The translations under genes were made by a program, and so were the position numbers. Below, piece by piece: positions 39,959 through 47,805 of a stretch of 53,471 nt of DNA. Origin of the DNA: Candidatus Zambryskibacteria bacterium RIFOXYD1_FULL_40_13 (lineage in GTDB: Bacteria > Patescibacteriota > Minisyncoccia > Phycocordibacterales > DATDWN01); contig MHWY01000004.1 of assembly GCA_001824295.1 (NCBI GenBank), positions 80,841-134,311 of the forward strand, given 5' to 3'. The notes beneath the pieces are model-generated. The model was not told where the DNA came from, ran no database searches, and saw only the letters and a program-made list of their open reading frames with translations. Numbering within the stretch: position 1 is the first letter of the stretch; each line of letters begins with the position of its first letter.

Positions 39959-41542
39959 ATGAAAAATATTAATAAAATTTTAGCTATAATGGTTTTCTCT
40001 GCAGTTTTTACTTTAGGGTTTAGTGGTCCCACAAGCATATTTGCTGCGACCACTCCGTCTTTGGGGACGGCTGGAACATATGGTGTCTTATCTGAGACAT
40101 TTACTCGTAATGTTGGAGTAACGACAATCATAGGGGATTTGGGTTACACAACATTGAGTGGGTCAGGAACGCATACAATTTCTGGTTCTGTTTTTGTAGT
40201 ACCCCCAGCTCAGGCAGGAACAGATCAGGCAGTGGCCTTGAGTAATCTTGACCTACAAGCCTGTACATTTACTTTCGCTCCGGGGGCAGTTGATTTAGCA
40301 ACTGACACTACCCATGGTCCAATGGGAGTTTATACTCCTGGAGTATATTGTACTTTAGGGGCTGCCTCAATTGGTACAGCGGGAATAACATTAACTGGTA
40401 CAGGAACCTACATATTTAGAGTTACGGGTGCACTGACAACAGTAGATAATTCTAGTGTCACATTGGCAAACAGCGCATCATCATGTGATGTGTTTTGGAC
40501 TCCAACCGCTGCTACAACTCTGGGTGCAAACACCTCATTTAAGGGGGTTGTAATTGATGACTCTGGTATCACAATCGGAAATACTACAGCATGGATAGGT
40601 AGAGCTTTGGCGTTTAATGGGACAGTGACTTCTAATACAGACACCATAACGTCAACATGTACTACAGCACTCCCAACACCACCCACACCACCTACACCTG
40701 TTCCTGTTCCTGTACCTGGTAACTGGTGGGCACCACTACCACTTATTAATGTAACAAAAATACCAAGTCCTCTTGCTTTACCAGCTGGGCCTGGGTCTGT
40801 CACATATACATTCGTTGCAACGAATGTTGGTATAGTGCCAATGAGTAGTGTGTGGGTTAGGGATGATAAATGTAGCCCAGTAAATTATATTTCTGGCGAC
40901 AGCAACAGTAATCTTTTTCTTGATGTAAGTGAGTCGTGGACCTATCGCTGTACTAAACAAGTCCTTTCAACCGAAACAAATACAGTTACTGCTCACGGCT
41001 GGTCCAATGGCGCAGACGGATATGATACTGCAAATGCTACTGTGGTAGTTGGTTCATCCCTCACCCCTCCATTAATACATCTAGTAAAAATTCCTAATGT
41101 TTTCACCCTTCCGTTTGGTGGTGGAGTGGTTACCTACAACTATTCTGTAACTAACCCAGGCATTGCACCACTAAGCGATGTCGGTATCACAGATGATAAA
41201 TGTACTGGTTTGCCAGGTCGTGTAACTGGACACCCGGGTGACATCAATAAAAACAATTTACTAGACCCAGGTGAGACATTTTATTTTACCTGTATAACCA
41301 ACATTACCCAAACAACAACAAATATTGGTACAGCCACTGGGAGCGCAAACGGTTTTACTATTTCTGATGTTTCGTCTGCCACTGTTGTAGTAATGTCACC
41401 AATAGCGGTATCACCCGGTTTTCCCAATACAGGATTTCCTCCCGAAGAGTCAAGTAATAAATGGGGAATCGCTATGGTTTCAAGTATTTTTGTTTTGATT
41501 TTGGCTTTTGCCCTTATGTTTGCAGTGAAACGCATAGGCTAA
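39959..41542 (+). CDS. DUF3494 (ice-binding-like) surface protein with DUF11-like repeats and sortase-type C-terminus
   Basis: TIIGDLGYTTLSGSGTHTISG, GVYTPGVYCTLGAASIGTAGITLTGTGTYIFRV; two conserved repeats with DDKCS/DDKCT; FPNTG + TM + KRIG. Confidence 0.85.
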   Translation: MKNINKILAIMVFSAVFTLGFSGPTSIFAATTPSLGTAGTYGVLSETFTRNVGVTTIIGDLGYTTLSGSGTHTISGSVFVVPPAQAGTDQAVALSNLDLQACTFTFAPGAVDLATDTTHGPMGVYTPGVYCTLGAASIGTAGITLTGTGTYIFRVTGALTTVDNSSVTLANSASSCDVFWTPTAATTLGANTSFKGVVIDDSGITIGNTTAWIGRALAFNGTVTSNTDTITSTCTTALPTPPTPPTPVPVPVPGNWWAPLPLINVTKIPSPLALPAGPGSVTYTFVATNVGIVPMSSVWVRDDKCSPVNYISGDSNSNLFLDVSESWTYRCTKQVLSTETNTVTAHGWSNGADGYDTANATVVVGSSLTPPLIHLVKIPNVFTLPFGGGVVTYNYSVTNPGIAPLSDVGITDDKCTGLPGRVTGHPGDINKNNLLDPGETFYFTCITNITQTTTNIGTATGSANGFTISDVSSATVVVMSPIAVSPGFPNTGFPPEESSNKWGIAMVSSIFVLILAFALMFAVKRIG

Positions 41543-41571
41543 TATAGAGGCAAAGGATATATCACATAATT

Positions 41572-41820
41572 ATGTCTGTCATACTCCAATCCCAAGTATT
41601 CTTCTTTATTTCCTCGGTGGGGTTTGTCGTTTTGGGAGTCTTAGTGTTAATCATTCTGATATATGTGCTAGATGCAGTTAAGGTTGTTTCAAGAATTCTA
41701 AAAAAGGCAGAAAAAGATATTAATTCGGTTGGTGATATAACTAAAGAAATAATTGACAATATTCTGGGTAGTAGAGTATTTCAGTTTTTATTCAAGATTA
41801 AAAGAAAAATAAAAAAATAA
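41572..41820 (+). CDS. Small membrane protein, hypothetical
   Basis: 82 aa with one TM and basic tail. Confidence 0.5.
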   Translation: MSVILQSQVFFFISSVGFVVLGVLVLIILIYVLDAVKVVSRILKKAEKDINSVGDITKEIIDNILGSRVFQFLFKIKRKIKK

Positions 41821-41825
41821 ATTAT

Positions 41826-42197
41826 ATGACAAAAAATAAAAACAAAGTGTCGGTGGGTAAGGTTGCAGTAATTAGCGCAGGGGTGGCGGCTGTGAGTGCT
41901 GGGGCGTATTATTTTCTAGGACCCAACAGAAAACAACACCAAAAAAAAGCTAAGGTCTGGATAGGGGAGATGAAAGAAGAGGTGGAAAAGAAGTTTAAAA
42001 AAATGAAAAATGTTACCGAGCCCATTTATCAGAATGTTATAGATGTTATGGCGGAAACATATAGTAAAAAACACAAAGAACACTCAGGTGAAATAGAGGC
42101 CTTTGCGAAGAAATTAAAGAGTCAGTGGAAGAAAACAAAAAATAGTGCTAATTCTGTAATAAAAAAGGCAAAAAAGACGAAAAGCATTGCTAAATAA
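41826..42197 (+). CDS. YtxH-like membrane/lysine-rich protein
   Basis: N-terminal TM (AVISAGVAAVSAGAYYFLGP) and long Lys-rich helix. Confidence 0.5.
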   Translation: MTKNKNKVSVGKVAVISAGVAAVSAGAYYFLGPNRKQHQKKAKVWIGEMKEEVEKKFKKMKNVTEPIYQNVIDVMAETYSKKHKEHSGEIEAFAKKLKSQWKKTKNSANSVIKKAKKTKSIAK

Positions 42198-42212
42198 ACT
42201 AATAAGTGACTC

Positions 42213-42803
42213 ATGAAAGTCAGACTACCATCAAGAAGATTATTTTTGGTCATCAGCCTTGTTGTAGCGACATCTCTTGCACTGTTTGATTTATGGATGA
42301 CAGATAACAAGGGAGGTGAGCTCCCACAAAGCGTTGTTTTCGAGAATAAGGGCCTTGGGCCCCCAGTTAGACTAAGAATTCCTAGTATTGATGTTGATGC
42401 TGGGGTGGAGTATGTTGGTCTAACTTTGAGTGGAGAAATGGGTGCGCCGAAAAGTCCAGAGAACGTTGCTTGGCTAAATTTAGGACCAAACCCTGGGGAA
42501 GTGGGGAGTGTGGTAATAGCTGGACACTCTGGGTGGGAGAATGCTATACCTGCTGTCTTTGATAATTTAGACAAATTAGATATAGGAGATAAACTATATA
42601 TTGAAAACAACAAAGGAACGACCGTTGTTTTTATTGTGCGAAAAATCCAGTCATATGATTCGGGCGTGGACACTTCTATCGTCTTTAGTTCAACAGATGA
42701 AAAAGAGCATCTTAACCTAATCACCTGTGCCGGTGATTGGGACAAAATAGCCAAAAAAAGCGCCAGCAGACTTGTTGTGTTTACTGATAAAGAGGGGGAG
42801 TAG
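42213..42803 (+). CDS. Sortase (class E/F-like)
   Basis: LRIPSIDVDAGVEYVGLT, SVVIAGHSGW (His), LNLITCAGDWD (Cys), SRLVVF (Arg). Confidence 0.88.
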   Translation: MKVRLPSRRLFLVISLVVATSLALFDLWMTDNKGGELPQSVVFENKGLGPPVRLRIPSIDVDAGVEYVGLTLSGEMGAPKSPENVAWLNLGPNPGEVGSVVIAGHSGWENAIPAVFDNLDKLDIGDKLYIENNKGTTVVFIVRKIQSYDSGVDTSIVFSSTDEKEHLNLITCAGDWDKIAKKSASRLVVFTDKEGE

Positions 42804-43317
42804 ATTGTGCTTGTATATATAACAATTTTAACTTTTCAAGACCTCTGTGCAGTTGAACTGCGACGGTGTTTTTTGATTGTTTATTTTTAATAGACATTTC
42901 TTCTAGCGACAAATCTTGAATATATCTCATCTGCATTACCTTCTGAAATTTTACGGGCAGGCGGTTAATTAATAATGATGCCGATTTTCCATCCAAGTAA
43001 TCCATCAGTTGTTTTGAGGTATCTGTTCCAGGCTCAAAACCTTTTTCAAGCAAATCGTCAAGTGACGACGCTTTGTGTTTTCGGTACTCGTCTATAATGA
43101 GGTTGTTAAGAATGTGGTATAAGAAGGCTTTCATTGTTTCAATTTGTCCGCCCTTAACAATATACGCCCAAGTTTTTAAAAAAGTGTTTTGGACCAGGTC
43201 CTCACTAGTTGCCTGGTTGTGTATTTTGAAAAATGCATATGAGTTTAAGCTTTTATGGTAATCAAAATGGGCTGAAGTTAGTATTGCTTGTTGTTTTGTT
43301 TTTTGCTCTTGTGTCAT
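42781..43317 (-). CDS. ECF-family RNA polymerase sigma factor
   Basis: Probable start MTQEQKT at 43317; NQATSEDLVQNTFLKTWAYI (region 2), LPVKFQKVMQMRYIQDLSLEEMSIKNKQSKNTVAVQLHRGLEKL (region 4). Confidence 0.87.
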   Translation of the reverse strand: MTQEQKTKQQAILTSAHFDYHKSLNSYAFFKIHNQATSEDLVQNTFLKTWAYIVKGGQIETMKAFLYHILNNLIIDEYRKHKASSLDDLLEKGFEPGTDTSKQLMDYLDGKSASLLINRLPVKFQKVMQMRYIQDLSLEEMSIKNKQSKNTVAVQLHRGLEKLKLLYIQAQSTPPLYQ

Positions 43318-43459
43318 GTTTATTAAGATAACATTAAAACTTAACGATAACTTAATAATCATATTCTTTAAACTACACACAGTCAAGCAAAAAAAGCATT
43401 ACAACACACTTTATGTGATATCTTATATTCCTGTTTTAATATAAAGTTAATAATAGCCC

Positions 43460-43487
43460 TTGTATTAATTACTGTAGGTGGTATTAT
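43460..43487 (+). promoter_or_regulatory. Putative promoter TTGTAT-N16-TATTAT immediately upstream of response regulator
   Basis: -10 ends 6 nt before ATG at 43494. Confidence 0.5.
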
Positions 43488-43493
43488 ATACAT

Positions 43494-44162
43494 ATGTCAA
43501 TATTAATCGTTGAGGATGAGAAAAAATTAGTAGATATTCTAAAGATTGCCTTAAAAGGCGAACGGTATTCTGTTGATGTGGCATATGATGGAGAAGATGG
43601 ATTAGCAAAAGCAACAAAGAACAACTATTCACTTATTCTTTTGGATATAATGCTTCCCAAAAAGGATGGACTAACTATTTGTAGAGAATTGCGAGCCAGA
43701 GAGATTCATACTCCTATTATCATGCTCACAGCCAGGGGTAGTGAAGAGGACCGAGTGGAGGGTCTCAATGCTGGTGCCGATGATTATCTTATTAAACCTT
43801 TTGGTCTGAATGAATTATTTGCTCGTATTCGTGCTGTTTTGCGTCGTCGAAAAAAGACTGATTCAGATGTTAGTAAGGTTGCTGATTTAGTAATGGACAG
43901 GAAGAAACACGAAGTCACTCGCAGTGGCGTTGTTGTGCCACTTACCCCAAAAGAGTACAAGCTTTTAGACATACTACTATCTAACTATGGGGAAGCAATT
44001 AATAGACGGAAGCTCATTGACCACGCCTGGGGGCCAAGTTTTGAAGAAACAAACAATGAACTAAACGTTCACATAAAATATCTGAGAAACAAAATTGATG
44101 GGAACAAAAGCAAGTCTCTAATTCACACAATACGCGGGGTCGGTTTTATTTTGAAGGAATAA
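43494..44162 (+). CDS. OmpR/PhoB-family response regulator
   Basis: ILIVEDEKKLVDIL, LILLDIMLPKKDGL, MLTARG, KPFG; C-terminal winged HTH. Confidence 0.95.
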   Translation: MSILIVEDEKKLVDILKIALKGERYSVDVAYDGEDGLAKATKNNYSLILLDIMLPKKDGLTICRELRAREIHTPIIMLTARGSEEDRVEGLNAGADDYLIKPFGLNELFARIRAVLRRRKKTDSDVSKVADLVMDRKKHEVTRSGVVVPLTPKEYKLLDILLSNYGEAINRRKLIDHAWGPSFEETNNELNVHIKYLRNKIDGNKSKSLIHTIRGVGFILKE

Positions 44163-44180
44163 ATAAATCTATTTAAATAT

Positions 44181-45839
44181 ATGACAAAAAAAGAACAAAG
44201 AGAGATTACCGCCAAAGAAAAAGAAGATGTTAGGCGTAAGCTCGTGGTAACAGCTAAAAAGTTGGCGGTTGTTGCTAAGGAAAAAGAGGGTGTCAGACGA
44301 AGGTTGGTGATTGTGGCGGAGGAGCTTCGTCTCAAAGCCATGCAACTTGCGATTACTGCAAAACAGCTTGCTATGGTTGCTAAGGAAAAAGAAGAGGTTA
44401 GGTGTAGGTTAGCTCTGGTTGCAGAAGAATTGCGTCTTAAAGCAAAACAACTTGCTATAACTGCCAAGGAAAAAGAAATAGCGAGGCGAAAACTAGCAGT
44501 AGTTGCGAAAGAACTTCGTCACAAAGCCATACAGCTAGCTACAATTGCCAAACAAAAGGAAATAGTCAGGCGAAAACTAGCAGTAGTTGCCAAACAACTT
44601 GCAACTACAGCCAAACAACTAGCGGTGACGGCCAAACAACTTGCAGTGACTGCCAAGGAAAGAGAAGATGTAAGAAAGAAGCTGGCTCTTGTTGCAGAGG
44701 AACTTCGTCTCAAGGCAGAACAACAAAGTAAAATCCAGGTAAAAATGGAGGAGTCGGAGATTAGGTATCGTCGTCTATTTGAGACTGCTCATGACGGAAT
44801 ACTTATACTTAATTCAGTAACCGGTCAGATTACAGATGTTAATCCATTTTTAGAGAAATTACTCGGTTACTCTAAAAGTGAATTTTTGGATAAAAAGGTT
44901 TGGGAGGTGGGTGCATTTAAAAACATAAATGCCTCAATAAATGCCTTCGAATTATTACAGAAAGAGGGTGTCTTGCGTTATGATGATTTGCCCTTGGAAA
45001 CAAAAGATGGCCGGTTTGTTGAGGTGGAGTTTGTTAGCAATTCATACATGGCGGGAGGAACTCTAGTTATCCAGTGCAATATACGAGATATAACAGAGCG
45101 CAAAAGGATGGAGCAGGCAAAAGAAACGAAAAGACTTTTAGATGAAGAAAAAGCAAAAGTGGATTCAATAGCAGATGCAACACATGAACTACGTACGCCA
45201 ATAGCAATTATAAAAGGGAATGTTGATTTGGCCATGTCGCATAATGGAAAAAACTTAAAATCACCACAGGCTGTCTTGAAAGCCATTGATTATGAGGTCA
45301 GGCACCTTTCCAGTATTCTTTCTGACCTTACCATGATAACTTCCAGAGGAGGTGAATTAAAAAACAGGATTATATTTGAAAAGGTAAATATAAAAACTCT
45401 AGTTGCGGGTGTTGTAGATAGGTCAAAAACCCTTGCTTATAACAAGAACATATCAATAACAGCCGGACTTATCCCAGAAGTAATTGTTTGGGGAGATAAG
45501 GTTTATTTGGAAAAAATGTTGACCAATCTAGTTAAGAATTCCATTATTTATGGCAACAAAAACGGCCACACTAAAATTACTGCGGAGGAATCAAAGGGGT
45601 TCATCGTGTTAAGTGTGATTGATAATGGAATTGGAATATCTAAAGAAGATTTGCCCCATGTATTTGAACGATTTTACAGAGCAGATAAAGCACATAGTTC
45701 TGATGGAAATAGTATAGGTTTAGGGCTGGCGATTGTTAAATGGGTTGCTGAAGCCCATGGCGGTCAAGTTAGTGTAAAAAATTCAAAAAACAAGGGAAGT
45801 ATCTTCAGTGTTTCCTTGCCGATTAAAGAAAATAAATAG
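44181..45839 (+). CDS. Soluble PAS sensor histidine kinase with repetitive N-terminal coiled coil
   Basis: No TM seen; repeats KEKExxRRKLAVVA; PAS (YRRLFETAHDGILILNSVTGQI); ATHELRTPIAIIKG; NSIIYGN; DNGIGI; GLGLAIVKWVAEAHGG. Confidence 0.93.
   Translation: MTKKEQREITAKEKEDVRRKLVVTAKKLAVVAKEKEGVRRRLVIVAEELRLKAMQLAITAKQLAMVAKEKEEVRCRLALVAEELRLKAKQLAITAKEKEIARRKLAVVAKELRHKAIQLATIAKQKEIVRRKLAVVAKQLATTAKQLAVTAKQLAVTAKEREDVRKKLALVAEELRLKAEQQSKIQVKMEESEIRYRRLFETAHDGILILNSVTGQITDVNPFLEKLLGYSKSEFLDKKVWEVGAFKNINASINAFELLQKEGVLRYDDLPLETKDGRFVEVEFVSNSYMAGGTLVIQCNIRDITERKRMEQAKETKRLLDEEKAKVDSIADATHELRTPIAIIKGNVDLAMSHNGKNLKSPQAVLKAIDYEVRHLSSILSDLTMITSRGGELKNRIIFEKVNIKTLVAGVVDRSKTLAYNKNISITAGLIPEVIVWGDKVYLEKMLTNLVKNSIIYGNKNGHTKITAEESKGFIVLSVIDNGIGISKEDLPHVFERFYRADKAHSSDGNSIGLGLAIVKWVAEAHGGQVSVKNSKNKGSIFSVSLPIKENK
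44214..44717 (+). repeat. In-frame degenerate heptad-type repeat region encoding coiled coil
   Basis: Repeated KEKExxRRKLAVVA + xxLRxKA / KQLAVTA units. Confidence 0.8.
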
Positions 45840-45909
45840 ATTATTTTGATTTAGCTGAGTTGTACTATATTTTGCAATAATACTTGCCTTCCTTCGGCTT
45901 AGTTGTTAT

Positions 45910-46485
45910 ATGCAAGATGAAACAGTAAATGCACTAAAAGAACAAGAGCAGGAGAGTAATAATGCTGAGCGTTTATGGGGAGAAAGCTGGGCACATATTA
46001 AAACAATGGTAGACACAGAAGTTGAGCCTTTCTTGGTTCTTGACGCCAAACTTCTCGTTGTGGCAGTTAACGATGCATTTTGTCGTAATTTTCTAGTTAC
46101 CCAACAAGAAACAAAAGATAGATATATTTACGAGCTTGGAAATCATGAGTTCGATATCCCAGCCCTAAGGAAATTGCTTGAAGATATAGTATTGAACGAC
46201 ACCTTTTTTAAGGGTTTTGAGGTGAATTACGATTTCCCCAAAATCGGTCACAAAGTAATGATGCTAAATGCTCGCCAAGTTCATTTTAGTAGGGATAAGG
46301 TTTCAGCATTTCCTCCGCCAATCATCCTTCTGGCATTTGAAGATGTCTCGGAAATGATGCTTGTAGCCGAAAGTTTTGCTGGCCACACAAACCAACTACA
46401 AACAAAGCTCACTGAACAAACAAAAAGCACAGAACTTCATATAGAAAAGCTTGAAAAAGAGATTAGTGAGCTTAAATATAAATAA
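45910..46485 (+). CDS. Standalone PAS-domain protein
   Basis: VEPFLVLDAKLLVVAVNDAFCRNFLVTQQETKDRYIYELGNHEFDIPALRKLLEDI. Confidence 0.75.
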   Translation: MQDETVNALKEQEQESNNAERLWGESWAHIKTMVDTEVEPFLVLDAKLLVVAVNDAFCRNFLVTQQETKDRYIYELGNHEFDIPALRKLLEDIVLNDTFFKGFEVNYDFPKIGHKVMMLNARQVHFSRDKVSAFPPPIILLAFEDVSEMMLVAESFAGHTNQLQTKLTEQTKSTELHIEKLEKEISELKYK

Positions 46486-46491
46486 TAAAAT

Positions 46492-46548
46492 GACCTGTAA
46501 TGATGAGCCGTTTGGAGCGTCATCATATATAGATGTGTACAACAGGTC
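46492..46548. other. Nested inverted repeat (candidate regulatory/RNA structure)
   Basis: GACCTGT...ACAGGTC enclosing ATGATGA...TCATCAT. Confidence 0.45.
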
Positions 46549-46600
46549 GAGCTGTCTATTATAAACTTAATAAAAAAACATTATTAATTAACAAAAAATT

Positions 46601-47302
46601 ATGACAACAAAAATTATAAAAGCTTCTCCACGAAAATCATTAAGCCGCATGCTTACGATATCAATCATGGGGATAGCAGCATTTCTTATGTTTGGTTTAG
46701 CTCTTACTGCAGATGCAGCTACACTTTATCGTCAGCTGGATCTTGGATCAAAAGGCGATGATGTTTCTTCTCTTCAAACATATTTATCTACCGACGTTAA
46801 CATTTATCCTTCTGGTCTAGTGACTGGATATTACGGACAACTTACAAAGGCTGGAATTGAAAGATTTCAGACAGCTCAGGGAATTGTTAGTTCAGGAACA
46901 CCAGCTACCACGGGTTATGGTCGCGTTGGTCCTACAACACTAGCATCCTTAAATGCTAGGATGGCCGGTGGTAACGTGGGTTATGATACATATGCTCCAG
47001 TTATAAGCTCACTCAGTGTTGGTGTTACAAACTCAACAGCCGTGTTCAACTGGAACACTTCAGAAAACTCCTCAGCAATAGTATATTATAGTACCTCACC
47101 TATATATATGACTGAGGGAAGTCCATCATCAGCCATAACGGTGTCTGGTTCTAGCTTCTTGGTTCACTCTGACTTACGTTCATCACATTCAGCAACACTA
47201 ACAGGTCTACAAGCTAATACTACATACTACTATGTTGTATATGTAAGAGATGCTTCAGGTAATGAAAACATTACATGGCCCGCAACTCTTCGTACTAACT
47301 AG
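46601..47302 (+). CDS. Secreted peptidoglycan-binding (PG_binding_1) protein with Fn3-like domain
   Basis: Signal peptide; LGSKGDDVSSLQTYLS...YYGQLTKAGIERFQTAQGI; APVISSLSVGVTNSTAVFNWNTSENSSAIVYY. Confidence 0.82.
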   Translation: MTTKIIKASPRKSLSRMLTISIMGIAAFLMFGLALTADAATLYRQLDLGSKGDDVSSLQTYLSTDVNIYPSGLVTGYYGQLTKAGIERFQTAQGIVSSGTPATTGYGRVGPTTLASLNARMAGGNVGYDTYAPVISSLSVGVTNSTAVFNWNTSENSSAIVYYSTSPIYMTEGSPSSAITVSGSSFLVHSDLRSSHSATLTGLQANTTYYYVVYVRDASGNENITWPATLRTN

Positions 47303-47322
47303 CAGTATCTTGGTTTAGGAGC

Positions 47323-47354
47323 ACAAAAACCACCGGAAACCCGGTGGTTTTTGT
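47323..47354 (+). terminator. Rho-independent terminator, perfect 14-bp stem
   Basis: ACAAAAACCACCGG-AAAC-CCGGTGGTTTTTGT. Confidence 0.85.
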
Positions 47355-47401
47355 TGTCTCCGGTTTTGATTTTTTTGGGTATTTTTGGTAGTATATGTCA
47401 T

Positions 47402-47662
47402 ATGTCGCCAGAAGAAAGGGAACTTTTACAAAGATGCGTTGAGCTTGCTGAAGAAAACAACAGCATGTTGCATTCAATGCGACACTCTATGCGTTTGGCT
47501 AGAATCATGAGTATTGCCTATTGGGTGGTGATAATCGGTTCAGCAGTAGGGGCTTTGTACCTCATACAGCCTTATCTGGATGCAATGATGGGGGCATATG
47601 GAGGTGCTACTGGTATGGGTAATAGTGTAGATGGTATAAGAGATATACTAAATAGCTTATAG
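47402..47662 (+). CDS. Small hypothetical membrane protein
   Basis: Start revised to 47402 (MSPEERELLQRCVELAEENNSML) because the track start at 47351 lies in the terminator; one TM. Confidence 0.6.
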   Translation: MSPEERELLQRCVELAEENNSMLHSMRHSMRLARIMSIAYWVVIIGSAVGALYLIQPYLDAMMGAYGGATGMGNSVDGIRDILNSL

Positions 47663-47691
47663 TCTTAAATTTAGTAATATAAGTGAGTATT

Positions 47692-47764
47692 GCCAAGATA
47701 GCTCAGTTGGTAGAGCATTCCCCTGAAGAGGGAAGGGTCCCCAGTTCGAACCTGGGTCTTGGCA
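47692..47764 (+). tRNA. tRNA-Phe (anticodon GAA)
   Basis: GCCAAGA/TCTTGGC acceptor, CTGAAGA anticodon loop, CCCAG-TTCGAAC-CTGGG T-arm; CCA not encoded. Confidence 0.95.
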
Positions 47765-47771
47765 CAGCTAA

Positions 47772-47801
47772 AAACAAACCACTCAATTGAGTGGTTTGTT
47801 T
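47772..47801. terminator. 30-bp perfect palindrome between convergent tRNA-Phe and HSP20 genes (bidirectional terminator)
   Basis: AAACAAACCACTCAATTGAGTGGTTTGTTT. Confidence 0.7.
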
Positions 47802-47805
47802 GATT

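Noticed and set aside
44123-44713. Minus-strand ORFs rich in 'ATxASCxAxxASC' repeats (44123-44467, 44519-44713)
   Set aside because: Mirror image of the coiled-coil repeats in the histidine kinase coding strand.
47351-47401. N-terminal extension MLSPVLIFLGIFGSICH of the 47351 ORF
   Set aside because: It would start inside the terminator hairpin; ATG at 47402 follows a promoter-like TTGATT-N17-TAGTAT.
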